Below are positions 35,432 through 44,502 of a DNA stretch of 64,000 nucleotides, piece after piece; the first letter of the stretch is position 1; every line of letters begins with the position of its first letter. A program made the position numbers and the translations under genes. The notes below the pieces were generated by a model. That model searched no databases. It was not told the DNA's origin and saw nothing but the letters and a program-made list of their open reading frames with translations. This stretch comes from Hahnella lacustris (GTDB taxonomy: Bacteria; Pseudomonadota; Gammaproteobacteria; Burkholderiales; Burkholderiaceae_A), in NCBI GenBank assembly GCA_965194655.1, contig OZ239148.1, positions 806,001-870,000 on the forward strand. Reading direction: 5' to 3'.

Positions 35432-37367
35432 TCCCTCCTCACCGTCGGCACTGGAGGCTCAGGCGGTCCACTGGCTCGCCTCGCATCCCGACGCATGGAA
35501 TACGCCTGAGGAGCAAGAGGATGCGGCTCGCGCTGCTGAGTGGTTGGGTCGGCTGGGGCTAGATTCCACCAGTCGGACCGCTTGCCTGTTGTATCCCGCC
35601 GTGCCTCGCGCACTCGGACATCCAGAGGCCATTCGAAAGTCTTGGGGTGAGGAATGCGCCACCCTCTGGCAGGGACTTGATCGGCTCTCCGCTGTGACCG
35701 GAGTGGTTGAGAACGCCAATCAGGCGGAGGCCTTACGCCGGATGTTGTTGGCCCTCAGCGAAGACCTGCGGGTGGTCTTGATGCGTCTGGCCCAACATCT
35801 GGTGCGGCTTGAGCGCATGGTTCGCAATGCTCGCTCGCCAGAGGGACAGAGGCTCGGAGAGGAGACGCTGAGGGTTCAGGCGCCGCTGGCCAATCGCCTC
35901 GGGATCTGGCAACTGAAATGGGCCTTAGAGGACCATGCCTTTCGACTGAGTGAGCCCGAGCGCTACCGACAGATTGCCGGCTGGCTCGACGAGCGTAGGT
36001 CCGAACGGGAGGCCTTCATCTCCCGCACTCAGGCCTCACTGGAAGCGCTCATGAAGGATGCGGGCATTGTCGCGGAGGTGAGCGGACGACCCAAGCATCT
36101 CTACAGCATCTTCAACAAGATGAGGAATAAGGGCCTCGCATTCGACGCCTTGCGGGATCTGCGTGCGTTTCGAGTGCTGGTCCATGAAGAGCGTGACTGT
36201 TATGAGGCTCTGGCGGTGGTCCACGCGGAGTTCACGCCCATGGACGATGAGTTTGATGACTACATCAGCCGCCCCAAGCCCAATGGTTATCAGTCGCTGC
36301 ATACGGTGGTGCTCGACCTCGATGGGCGTCCCTTTGAGATCCAGATTCGTACTCGAGAGATGCACCTGCGAGCTGAGTACGGGGTGGCTGCGCACTGGAA
36401 ATATAAGGAGGCTGGTGGGTCTGAGCGAGCCTCAGGGCAGGGGTATGAGGCTCAGATCCAATGGCTGCGCCAGATGTTGGCATGGGGAGAGAGTGTTGGA
36501 CAGGTCAAGCTCTCTGGTGATCGTATCTATGTGCTCACGCCACGCGCAAAGATCATTGAGCTTCCTGTGGGAGCCACTCCACTCGACTTTGCGTATGTGC
36601 TGCACACCGAGTTGGGTCACCGATGCCGGGGGGCCAAGGTCGATGGTCAGATCGTCACCCTCCAGACCCCTTTGAAGACAGGGCAGACCGTTGAGCTGCT
36701 GACGACCAAACAAGGTGGTCCCAGTCGAGATTGGATGTTGGCTGAATCCGGATATCTGATATCCAGTCGCGCTCGCGCCAAGGTACGAGCCTGGTTTCAC
36801 GCGCAGGAAGAGGAGCGAGACGATCGAGAGGAGAAGCCAGAGAGGGCTGAGCCGCGTGGGACGCCTCAGGAGATCGACGCGGGACCGCTTCGGTGGAGCA
36901 CGCGTGGCGTTCAGCCGTCCAAGAGCCGCGTTCTGGTCTTGGGTGTGGATCGACTGCTGACTTCGATGGCCAAGTGCTGCAGGCCGCTGCCTCCCGATGA
37001 AATCGTGGGGTTTGTCACGAGGGGGAAGGGAGTCTCCATTCATCGAAGGGGATGTCCGGCTGCCGAGCGCCTCATGCTGGCCAACCCAGATCGAATGATT
37101 GAAACCAGTTGGGGTGACGCTTCAACTTCTGACGGACGGTATGAGGCTGCCATTCGCATTTCCGCGGAGGCGAGCGACAGTCTCCTCAAGGAGGTGACGG
37201 ATGGGCTGGTTCGAGAGAAGGTTCCCATTCTCCGTCTGGCCAGTCAGAGGCGCGCTGGGGATCTGAGCATTCGAGTCGAGGTCCAGTTGGCAGATCACTC
37301 CACGCTCAATCGCGTGCTTGCATTCATTCGGGGTCTCACTGGGGTCCGCAGTGCGGTGAGAGAATAG
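35394..37367 (+). CDS. relA: RelA-type (p)ppGpp synthetase
   Basis: 657 aa. The N-terminal HD hydrolase fold lacks the HD dyad (TACLLYPAVP where SpoT has LLHDTVED), so hydrolysis is not expected. The synthetase domain has RPKHLYSIFNKM and the RelA-specific acidic EFDD motif (residues 286-289) before YISRPKPNGYQSLHTVV. TGS (ELPVGATPLDFAYVLHTELGH), zinc-finger (KCCRPLPPDEIVGF, RRGCP) and ACT domains follow, which sense uncharged tRNA on the ribosome. The start is uncertain: GTG 35394 or TTG 35400, both inside gmhA. Confidence 0.93.
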   Translation: MTLSNGTSPGQPDPSSPSALEAQAVHWLASHPDAWNTPEEQEDAARAAEWLGRLGLDSTSRTACLLYPAVPRALGHPEAIRKSWGEECATLWQGLDRLSAVTGVVENANQAEALRRMLLALSEDLRVVLMRLAQHLVRLERMVRNARSPEGQRLGEETLRVQAPLANRLGIWQLKWALEDHAFRLSEPERYRQIAGWLDERRSEREAFISRTQASLEALMKDAGIVAEVSGRPKHLYSIFNKMRNKGLAFDALRDLRAFRVLVHEERDCYEALAVVHAEFTPMDDEFDDYISRPKPNGYQSLHTVVLDLDGRPFEIQIRTREMHLRAEYGVAAHWKYKEAGGSERASGQGYEAQIQWLRQMLAWGESVGQVKLSGDRIYVLTPRAKIIELPVGATPLDFAYVLHTELGHRCRGAKVDGQIVTLQTPLKTGQTVELLTTKQGGPSRDWMLAESGYLISSRARAKVRAWFHAQEEERDDREEKPERAEPRGTPQEIDAGPLRWSTRGVQPSKSRVLVLGVDRLLTSMAKCCRPLPPDEIVGFVTRGKGVSIHRRGCPAAERLMLANPDRMIETSWGDASTSDGRYEAAIRISAEASDSLLKEVTDGLVREKVPILRLASQRRAGDLSIRVEVQLADHSTLNRVLAFIRGLTGVRSAVRE

Positions 37368-37371
37368 CGGT

Positions 37372-38556
37372 ATGCATCCCTCTCTCTCCCAGCGTGCCCA
37401 TCAGATTCAGCCGTTCTACGTGATGGAAATTCTGTCGCGTGCCGCCCGAAGGCCTCCATCCTTGGGAAGCCTTGTCAACCTGGTGGTCGGGGAACCAGAT
37501 TTCCCAACGCCTGCCCCGGTGGTTGAGGCCGCTCAGCGTGCGCTGGTGGAGAATCGCATTCACTACACCTCCGCCTTGGGCATGCCCGAACTTCGAGCGA
37601 GCATTGCACTGGACTATCACGAGCGAGACCTGATCCAGGTCTCTCCCGAGCAGGTGGTGGTGACCGCAGGTGCCTCTGCGGCGCTTTTACTGGCCTTGGC
37701 GGCAGTCATAGATCCGGGCGATGAGGTCCTGATTCCGGATCCCGGCTATCCCTGCAACCGAGCCTTCGTTGAGGCCCTTGGTGGGGTGGCCAAGCCACTT
37801 CTGCTGTCCGCTGAGCACGGATTTCAGCCCACGGCTGAGGTGGTTCGTGAGGCATGGGGGCCCAAGACCCGGGCGCTGCTCCTTGCGACGCCCTCTAATC
37901 CGACGGGAACGCTCATTCCCGAGGGTCAGGCACAAGGGGTGATCGACACGGTCCGCTCCTTGGGGGGGTGGCTGCTTGCCGACGAGATTTACCTTCGATT
38001 GGTCTATGGCCAGCCCGCGCGGTCGCTGCTGCAACTGCGTCAGGGCATGGATGACTGCGTCATTTCCATTAACAGTTTTTCAAAGACCTATGCCATGACG
38101 GGCTGGAGGCTGGGCTGGCTGGTGGCGCCCCTGGGCATGATCCCGGCACTGGAGAGACTCTCCCAGAACCTCTTTATCTCTCCGCCCGTACTCTCGCAAA
38201 AGGCTGCGCTCGCGGCTTTCACACCTGAGACCCGTCAGATCGTAGACCGCTATCGAGACGCCTATGCGGCCCAGGCGGAGTATCTGGTGCCTGCGCTTCA
38301 AGAGATTGGGTTTCAGGTTCCTGCGTTGCCGCAGGGGGCCTTTTACGTCTACTGCGACCTCTCCGCTCACGCCACGGACAGTGCGCGGTTCTGCGAACAG
38401 GTCTGCGATGAACTGGGCGTGCTCATGGCGCCCGGGCGGGATTTCACATCACAGGCTCCCGAGCGCATGGTCCGGGTCTCATTTCCAAAGCCCATCCCCG
38501 TTCTCAGTGAAGGCGTTCGCCGCCTCCAGGCTTATTTCTTGGGCCGAAACGCCTGA
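37372..38556 (+). CDS. Class I/II pyridoxal phosphate-dependent aminotransferase
   Basis: 394 aa. Fold-type I aminotransferase with GEPDFPTP near the N-terminus, HYTSALGMPELR, the PLP-contacting ATPSNPTGT and DEIYLRLVYG, and the Schiff-base lysine in SFSKTYAMTGWRLGWL. The C-terminal RVSFPKP contains the substrate-carboxylate arginine region. The amino donor and acceptor cannot be assigned from sequence. Starts 5 bases after relA; its 3' end overlaps mog by 25 bases. Confidence 0.88.
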   Translation: MHPSLSQRAHQIQPFYVMEILSRAARRPPSLGSLVNLVVGEPDFPTPAPVVEAAQRALVENRIHYTSALGMPELRASIALDYHERDLIQVSPEQVVVTAGASAALLLALAAVIDPGDEVLIPDPGYPCNRAFVEALGGVAKPLLLSAEHGFQPTAEVVREAWGPKTRALLLATPSNPTGTLIPEGQAQGVIDTVRSLGGWLLADEIYLRLVYGQPARSLLQLRQGMDDCVISINSFSKTYAMTGWRLGWLVAPLGMIPALERLSQNLFISPPVLSQKAALAAFTPETRQIVDRYRDAYAAQAEYLVPALQEIGFQVPALPQGAFYVYCDLSAHATDSARFCEQVCDELGVLMAPGRDFTSQAPERMVRVSFPKPIPVLSEGVRRLQAYFLGRNA

Positions 38557-39143
38557 CAAATCGCGGGATCTGTGAAGAGGCTGGGCCCCCCAATCAGTTC
38601 AAGCCCATAGGGCACAGCCGCGAAGATTCCGGGCACCACCACCTTGCCCTCTGCATCTCGGAGGCCCTCTAGGGTCTCCTGTATCGCACGTGGCCGGCCA
38701 GGCAGGTTAATGATGAGTGACTGTTTGCGAATGACGGCCACTTGTCGAGACAAGATGGCTGTGGGCACAAATTGCAGAGAGATCTGGCGCATCTGCTCTC
38801 CAAATCCTGGCAGCGTTTTGTCTGCCACTGCGAGGGTGGCTTCTGGGGTCACATCTCGGGGAGATGGGCCCGTTCCCCCGGTCGTCAGGATGAGGTCGCA
38901 ACGCTCGTGGTCGACCAAGTCGATGAGCGTCTGAGAGACCTGCTCTTGCTCATCAGGGATGAGGCGTTCCAGGCAGGTCCAAGGGCTGGTGAGTGCCCGT
39001 GTGAGCCATTGTCTGAGCGATGGGAGCCCTTCGTCGGGGTATACGCCCGCGCTGGCTCGATCGCTGATGGAGACCAGGCCAATTCGGGTGGTCGTGGGGT
39101 CTCTGAGTCGGTCGGTGCTGTTCATGGCAATATTCTGCCGCAT
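38532..39143 (-). CDS. mog: Molybdopterin adenylyltransferase
   Basis: 203 aa. Adenylylates molybdopterin before molybdate insertion. Signatures are IGLVSISDRASAGVYPDEG, LILTTGGTGPSPRDVTPEAT and the LPGRPRAIQETLEGL segment. ATG at 39143 is preceded by GGAG with a 5-base spacer; a second ATG at 39125 is closer to the usual N-terminus. The 39143 start codon overlaps the start codon of the divergent pmbA by two bases. Other molybdenum cofactor genes are not in the window. Confidence 0.92.
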   Translation of the reverse strand: MRQNIAMNSTDRLRDPTTTRIGLVSISDRASAGVYPDEGLPSLRQWLTRALTSPWTCLERLIPDEQEQVSQTLIDLVDHERCDLILTTGGTGPSPRDVTPEATLAVADKTLPGFGEQMRQISLQFVPTAILSRQVAVIRKQSLIINLPGRPRAIQETLEGLRDAEGKVVVPGIFAAVPYGLELIGGPSLFTDPAICQAFRPKK

Positions 39144-40503
39144 GAGCTCTCCATCGAAATCCTCCTTTTTCTATGAGCCCGCCCAACTCGAGTCGGCGGC
39201 CCAGACCCTCCTTCAAATGGCACGCGAGCAGGGCGCAAGTGATGCCTCGGTTGAGGTCTCGGAGCACAGTGGCCTCTCGGTCACCGCCCGCATGGGCCAG
39301 CTCGAGACCATCGAGCGCACGAGAGATCGGGCGGCGTCCATCACGGTCTATAAGGGTCATCGGAAAGGACATGCCACCAGTGCAGACCTGCGTGAGGACG
39401 CGCTTTTGGAAACAGTGCGTCGCGCGGCGGATCTGGCGTCCTTTACTGCAGAGGATCCTTTCTCGGGGCTCCCCGATGCAGAAGACATCGAGACCAGCCC
39501 TCGAACGCTCGATCTCTATCGCCCTTGGTCGATTGAGGCCGACGCGGCTGCAGACCTTGCCTTGGCTTGTGAGTCTGCCGCTCGTGGAGTGAGTCCACTG
39601 ATTCGCAACAGCGACGGAGCATCGGTATCGGCGAACCACGGTCAGTTTGTGATGGCCAACAGCCGCGGTTTTATGGGAGGCTTTCCCTCGAGCCGCCATT
39701 GGCTCAGCGTGGCCCCCATCGCCCAGCAGGGTGATGCGATGCAAAGGGATGACTGGTACGGAACCAGCCGTGATCCAGCGGCGCTTGGAGACCCTCGCCG
39801 AATTGGAGAGTATGCCGCTCGTCGCGCGCTCTCTCGTTTGGGGGCTCGTCGAATTCCCACCATGACCTGCCCCGTCATTTTTGAGGCGCCACTGGCTATC
39901 GGGCTGGTGGGTGCGCTGGTTCAAGCCCTGAGCGGATCGGCCTTGTATCGTCGGGCCAGTTTTCTGCTGGACTCGATGGGGGAGCAGATCTTCCCTCAGG
40001 AGATCATGCTGGACGAGGATCCTTTTGTTCCCTTGGGGGCTGGAAGCAGTCCCTTCGACGACGAGGGTGTCAAGGTTCGCGCGCGCAGAGTCATCGACGG
40101 TGGAACCGTGTCGGGTTATTTCCTCTCGAGCTATTCCGCCCGAAAGATGGGAATGAAGACCACTGGAAACGCAGGCGGCTCTCACAACCTGAGGTTTTCA
40201 AGTCGCAAGACTCGGGCCTCAGATGATCTCGAATCCCTCCTGCGGAAAATGGGACGAGGACTGCTGGTGACCGAGGTGATGGGCCAAGGCGTCAATGGAC
40301 TGACGGGCGACTATTCCCGAGGCGTGTTTGGATATTGGGTTGAGCACGGCCAGATTCAACACCCTGTCGAGGAGGTCACCATTGCGGGAAACCTCAAGGA
40401 CATGTTTAAAGGGATGGTGGCGGTCGGTGCAGATGAGGTGACTCGAGGGAACAAGACCTGCGGTTCCATCCTCATCGATTCCATGACCATTGCCGGGGCC
40501 TGA
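39142..40503 (+). CDS. pmbA: Metalloprotease subunit PmbA/TldE
   Basis: 453 aa member of the TldD/PmbA (U62) family; TldE pairs with TldD to degrade unfolded peptides and mature some peptide antibiotics. Typical segments: GASDASVEVSEHSGLSVTAR, MGQLETIERTRDRA, LRHR-like SSRHWLSVAP and the C-terminal GNAGGSHNL and VEEVTIAGNLKDMF. ATG 39142 is chosen; ATG 39124 is an alternative. tldD is not nearby. A 410-codon antisense open frame here is a shadow. Confidence 0.92.
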   Translation: MSSPSKSSFFYEPAQLESAAQTLLQMAREQGASDASVEVSEHSGLSVTARMGQLETIERTRDRAASITVYKGHRKGHATSADLREDALLETVRRAADLASFTAEDPFSGLPDAEDIETSPRTLDLYRPWSIEADAAADLALACESAARGVSPLIRNSDGASVSANHGQFVMANSRGFMGGFPSSRHWLSVAPIAQQGDAMQRDDWYGTSRDPAALGDPRRIGEYAARRALSRLGARRIPTMTCPVIFEAPLAIGLVGALVQALSGSALYRRASFLLDSMGEQIFPQEIMLDEDPFVPLGAGSSPFDDEGVKVRARRVIDGGTVSGYFLSSYSARKMGMKTTGNAGGSHNLRFSSRKTRASDDLESLLRKMGRGLLVTEVMGQGVNGLTGDYSRGVFGYWVEHGQIQHPVEEVTIAGNLKDMFKGMVAVGADEVTRGNKTCGSILIDSMTIAGA

Positions 40504-40510
40504 CCAACCC

Positions 40511-42727
40511 TTACATGCCGGGCCGCACGCCTTGAACGATTCGCTCTGAGTTGCCCACTCGACTCGCGCGGCTTGCTTTGGTCACGGAGCTCGTGCGCCG
40601 AATCTTGCGCAAAACTTCGGCGAGGTGATGCCGGTCTTTGACCTCGATGGCAATGTGCATCGACGGAAATCCGGTCCCTTGCCGCTCAATGCGAAGGTCG
40701 AGAATGTTTCCATTGGCCGTGGAAATGGCTGCTGCCACGAGGGCCAAGACGCCAGGGGAGTCTGTGACATCCACCACAAGGTGGGTTTCGAAGGTGCGGT
40801 GCATGGGCTCGCCCCAATGAATGTCGGCCCAGCGTTGGGGCTCCTTCGCCCTTTGCCGTTTGGCTGTCAGGCAACTGGCTCTGTGCACCATCAGACCCGT
40901 GCCCCCGCGCATGTGTCCGCAGGCATTGTCGCCGGCGATGGGGTAACAGCAGTGAGCATACTGAACCGCAGTTCCCTCTGACCCATTGATGGTGATGCCT
41001 GACTCCTCGTGCGTGAGGTGCTCGGCGGAGAGCTTGAGCGCACGCTCTGCAAAGGGACTGAGGCGGCGCTCTCGTCGCGTATTTGAGGGTTCGTTGGTGT
41101 TGGTCAGGAGTCTGCGGGCAACCACGTTGGCCAGGCTGTGTCCCAGCCCGATCGATGCAAAGAGACTCTCTCGATCATTCGCGGGCATCTCGTGCCAGAC
41201 CATGTCCCATTGAAGGCACTCGTCATCTAAGCCCTTCGCGCCGAGGGCTCGAACCGCATGGTCGAGCAGCCGACGCCCGAAGCTGATGGCACGCTCCTGA
41301 GTGGTCGTTTTGAGCACGTGCCGAATCTCGGCTCTTGCCTTCGCGGTCTTCACGAAACCCAGCCAACCGGGGTGCGGAACAGAGTCTGGACGTGTCTCGA
41401 TCTTGATGACATCACCATTGCGTAGCTCGACGTCCAGTGGCTTGGATTGGCCATTGATGAGCGCACCCACGCAGTGGTTTCCGACGTCTGTGTGGACGGT
41501 GTAGGCAAAGTCCACTGGCGTGGCACCTCGGGGCAACTCCTTGATGGCGCCTTTCGGGGTAAAGACATAGACCACGTCGGGGAAGAGGTCGATCTTGAGG
41601 TGGTCGAGAAACTCTCTGGGCTCCGTGGTCTGGACCGCCAGCAGAGACTGCATCCATTCGTGAGCCTTCTGCTGGAGGGGGCTCACCTCTTGGGCCTGCT
41701 CCTTGTAGAGCCAGTGGGCCGCAACCCCAGCCTCTGCCACTTGATGCATGCCGCGGGTTCGAATCTGAAACTCCAGAGGGGTGCCATAGGGGCCAATCAC
41801 CACGGTGTGTAGCGATTGGTATCCATTCGATTTCGGCAGCGCAATGTAGTCTTTGAATCGCCCAGGCGATGGCTTGTAGAGCGCATGCAGCGCGCCGAGT
41901 GCGAGATAGCACTGGGGGATGGTGTCCACGGTGACTCGAAATCCGTAAATGTCCAGGACTTCGGCAAAGGAGAGATGTTTCTCTCGCATTTTCTGATAGA
42001 TGGAAAAGAGGCTCTTTTCCCGACCGCTCACCTCAGCCTGGAGTCCGAACTTGGGGAGGTGCTCGATGATCTGCTCGGTGAGTCGATTCACGACCTCTTT
42101 TCGGTTGCCACGGGCGGTGAGCAGCGATTGCTGAAGAACGCGATGTCGCCTGGGATACAAGCCGGCGAAACAGAGGTCTTCAAACTCACGATAGGCCTCA
42201 TTGAGACCAAGCCGATGTGCAATGGGTGCGTAGATCTCGAGTGTCTCGTGCGCCACCCGAGCCCTTTTGGCTTGGCCCACGCCTGCGAGCGTTCGCATGT
42301 TGTGGAGACGATCGGCCAGCTTGATCAGAATGACGCGGACATCATCGGCCATGGCCATGAACATCTTGCGAAAGTTCTCGGCCTGGGCCTCCTCACGTGA
42401 CTGGAACTCAAGCTGATCGAGCTTCGTGAGGCCCCTGACGAGCGCAGAGACAGTCGGCCCGAAAGTCCCGGCGATGGTGTCGTGTGAGACCCCGCAGTCT
42501 TCTACGGTGTCATGGAGCAGTGCAGCGCGTAGGGCGTCAATGTCGAGCTGCCAATGAGCACAGACGCCAGCGACTGCAAGGGGGTGGGTGATGTAAGGTT
42601 CACCGCTCTGGCGAAACTGGCCAGCGTGAGCATGCTCTCCGAACTCATAAGCCCTGCAGAGCAGGGCGCGGTCATCAGAGTCGAGGTAAGAGGTTGCGCT
42701 GAGGAGCGCCTCGATGGATTTGGGCAA
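40511..42727 (-). CDS. spoT: Bifunctional (p)ppGpp synthetase/hydrolase SpoT
   Basis: 738 aa. The HD hydrolase domain is intact: YITHPLAVAGVC and His72-Asp73 in LLHDTVED, plus KLADRLHNMRTL. The synthetase domain has the basic RFKD motif (residues 290-293) before YIALPKSNGYQSLHTVV, which marks the SpoT/Rel class. TGS (ELPRGATPVDFAYTVHTDVG), a zinc-finger region (YAHCCYPIAGDNACGHM) and ACT domain follow. Translation seems to start at TTG 42727, 5 bases after the rpoZ stop. The rpoZ-spoT order is the standard one. Confidence 0.96.
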   Translation of the reverse strand: MPKSIEALLSATSYLDSDDRALLCRAYEFGEHAHAGQFRQSGEPYITHPLAVAGVCAHWQLDIDALRAALLHDTVEDCGVSHDTIAGTFGPTVSALVRGLTKLDQLEFQSREEAQAENFRKMFMAMADDVRVILIKLADRLHNMRTLAGVGQAKRARVAHETLEIYAPIAHRLGLNEAYREFEDLCFAGLYPRRHRVLQQSLLTARGNRKEVVNRLTEQIIEHLPKFGLQAEVSGREKSLFSIYQKMREKHLSFAEVLDIYGFRVTVDTIPQCYLALGALHALYKPSPGRFKDYIALPKSNGYQSLHTVVIGPYGTPLEFQIRTRGMHQVAEAGVAAHWLYKEQAQEVSPLQQKAHEWMQSLLAVQTTEPREFLDHLKIDLFPDVVYVFTPKGAIKELPRGATPVDFAYTVHTDVGNHCVGALINGQSKPLDVELRNGDVIKIETRPDSVPHPGWLGFVKTAKARAEIRHVLKTTTQERAISFGRRLLDHAVRALGAKGLDDECLQWDMVWHEMPANDRESLFASIGLGHSLANVVARRLLTNTNEPSNTRRERRLSPFAERALKLSAEHLTHEESGITINGSEGTAVQYAHCCYPIAGDNACGHMRGGTGLMVHRASCLTAKRQRAKEPQRWADIHWGEPMHRTFETHLVVDVTDSPGVLALVAAAISTANGNILDLRIERQGTGFPSMHIAIEVKDRHHLAEVLRKIRRTSSVTKASRASRVGNSERIVQGVRPGM

Positions 42728-42732
42728 AGTGC

Positions 42733-42936
42733 TTAGATGGGCACCTTACGCAGCATCTCACGCCCAACGAGTCCAGCCGCAACTTCACGCAAGGCCGTGA
42801 CGGTGGGCTTGTCTTTGGAGTCGAGCTTGGGGGTAGCGCCTTGGGCAAGCTGACGCGCGCGATAGGCGGCCGAGAGCACGAGTTCGAAACGATTCGGGAT
42901 TTGCGCCAGGCAGTCTTCAACAGTGATACGAGCCAT
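42733..42936 (-). CDS. rpoZ: RNA polymerase omega subunit
   Basis: 67 aa. Begins MARITVEDCLAQIPNRFELVLSA, the conserved omega N-terminus that wraps the beta-prime C-terminus, with YRARQLAQGA following. The length of 67 residues is usual for Burkholderiales, shorter than 91 in E. coli. Lies between gmk and spoT, matching the gmk-rpoZ-spoT operon. In E. coli omega also helps form a ppGpp site on RNA polymerase. Confidence 0.97.
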   Translation of the reverse strand: MARITVEDCLAQIPNRFELVLSAAYRARQLAQGATPKLDSKDKPTVTALREVAAGLVGREMLRKVPI

Positions 42937-42952
42937 TAAAAAAGTCCTTTTA

Positions 42953-43531
42953 TCAGGGGGTTGCGTGGGTCTGAGTCAACGCCTTGAGCGCCTGCAAAGC
43001 CACGCTAAAGTCTTGATTCATAATAACATGATCGAACTCAGTCGCGTGCTCCATTTCGGCCTGAGCAGCCCTTAACCGAGCATCGATCACTTCTGCGGAA
43101 TCCTGGCCCCGCGCCTCTAGCCTTCGACGAAGCTCCTCGAGGGATGGGGGGAGGATGAAAATGCTGACCACCTGCTCTGGAAATTGCGCTCGAACCTGCG
43201 CAGCGCCCTGCCAATCAATCTCAAGCAGCAGATCCTCTCCGCGGCCTAAGGCGTCAGCGATGGTTTTCTTGGCGGTGCCGTAGAGGTTGCCATGTACCTC
43301 GGCCCACTCAATAAAGGCTCCGGCCTGGGTCTGGGCGATGAACGCCTCGCGGCTCGTGAAGAAGTATTCACGGCCGTGTGACTCGCCGGGGCGAGGAGGG
43401 CGTGTGGTGGTGGAAATACTCAACTGAATCTGGTTGCTGGGGTCTTCGAGCAGGGCTTTGACCAGGCTGGTCTTACCTGCACCCGATGGCGCGGAGACGA
43501 TGAAGAGGCGGCCCTGACTTGATGGAGGCAT
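42953..43531 (-). CDS. gmk: Guanylate kinase
   Basis: 192 aa. Phosphorylates GMP to GDP. P-loop SAPSGAGKTSLVKAL, then STTTRPPRPGESHGREYFF (GMP binding), EWAEVHGNLYGT and LLEIDWQGAAQV. The start at 43531 has GGAAGGA 7 bases upstream; another ATG at 43555 overlaps the yicC stop (ATGA) and would add 8 residues, so coupling is possible too. Part of the yicC-gmk-rpoZ-spoT run. Confidence 0.95.
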   Translation of the reverse strand: MPPSSQGRLFIVSAPSGAGKTSLVKALLEDPSNQIQLSISTTTRPPRPGESHGREYFFTSREAFIAQTQAGAFIEWAEVHGNLYGTAKKTIADALGRGEDLLLEIDWQGAAQVRAQFPEQVVSIFILPPSLEELRRRLEARGQDSAEVIDARLRAAQAEMEHATEFDHVIMNQDFSVALQALKALTQTHATP

Positions 43532-43551
43532 GGTGCGGTCCTTCCAAGTGC

Positions 43552-44457
43552 TCATTGAAGATTCTGAACTTGTTCCCGAATCTGCTCGATGCAGACCTTC
43601 AAGTCCATCGCGGTCTGGCTCAGAGAGAGGCTCGCCGCCTTGGAGCCCAAGGTATTGGCCTCGCGGTTGAGCTCCTGGGCTAGGAAATCGAGGCGCTTAC
43701 CCACGGGCTGTTGGGACACCAGGGTGCGTCGAGTTTCCTGAATATGGGCTCGGAGTCGGTCGATTTCTTCAGCGATATCACTTCGAATCGAAGCCGCATG
43801 CGCCTCTGCGCGAATCCGCTCAGCGAGTGCTGCATGAAAGTCAGCGCCGCTGAGACCCTCAAAGGCTTCGTGGAGTCTTTGGCTGAGTTTCTCTCGCAGC
43901 GCAGCCATGGCCTCTGGCATCAGCTCCTGAGCCTGCGCAGCCAGGGCCTCAAGTGTGAGCAGCCGGTCAGTGATCAGCTGCGCCAATCGCGCTCCCTCAC
44001 GCGCGCGAGACGCCTGCAATGCCTCGAAGGCCTCTCCAGCAATCGTGCGTATGGCATGTTCAACCTGCCCAGGGTCTGCTGGGTTCTGAGCCATCACGCC
44101 GGGCCAGCGAAGGAGGTCGGAAAGCGGCATCGGCTGAACAAGGTCAGCCCCGTGAGGAAGACTCTGGATCTGCCGAAGGGCGTCAGCGATCTCTGCGACG
44201 CGTTCAAGGTCGATCGCGTGGAGGCGCCCCTGCTGATCGTTTCGTGCGATGGAGATGCGCAGATCGATTTTTCCTCGGCTGATGCTGCGCTGTGCGAGGT
44301 CTCGCAGGTTCGATTCCACCGAGCCACGCAGGTCGTCGGGTATGCGTGCGGTGAACTCAAAGAACCGGCTGTTGACGGTTCGCACGTCAACGGTGGCCAT
44401 GCCCAGAGGCGTCTCTCCTGCGGCGGAGCCGAAGCCCGTCATGCTTAGAATCGTCAT
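43552..44457 (-). CDS. yicC: YicC-family endoribonuclease
   Basis: 301 aa. Begins MTILSMTGFGSA, the family hallmark, followed by VDVRTVNSRFFEFTARIP and ending with LSQTAMDLKVCIEQIREQVQNLQ (KxxIEQIREQVQN-like). The E. coli protein is an RNase that degrades RyhB sRNA in some settings. Divergent from rph with 45 bases between. A TACAAT on the minus strand (44466-44471) would give a nearly leaderless message, but the -35 is poor. Confidence 0.93.
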   Translation of the reverse strand: MTILSMTGFGSAAGETPLGMATVDVRTVNSRFFEFTARIPDDLRGSVESNLRDLAQRSISRGKIDLRISIARNDQQGRLHAIDLERVAEIADALRQIQSLPHGADLVQPMPLSDLLRWPGVMAQNPADPGQVEHAIRTIAGEAFEALQASRAREGARLAQLITDRLLTLEALAAQAQELMPEAMAALREKLSQRLHEAFEGLSGADFHAALAERIRAEAHAASIRSDIAEEIDRLRAHIQETRRTLVSQQPVGKRLDFLAQELNREANTLGSKAASLSLSQTAMDLKVCIEQIREQVQNLQ

Positions 44458-44502
44458 AGCGCTGTATTGTAGTGCGCCCAAACAGTGGAAACGGAGAACC
44501 CC

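Noticed and set aside
38953..40185. 410-codon open frame on the minus strand across pmbA
   Set aside because: It is fully antisense to a clearly coding gene, its translation has no recognisable domain, and high GC codon bias makes such shadows common.
40503..40515. Terminator between convergent pmbA and spoT
   Set aside because: Only 7 bases separate the stops and no stem with a T-run is present.
44460..44495. Leaderless yicC promoter (TACAAT on the minus strand)
   Set aside because: The -10 is reasonable but no convincing -35 stands at the right distance, so it is only mentioned with the gene.
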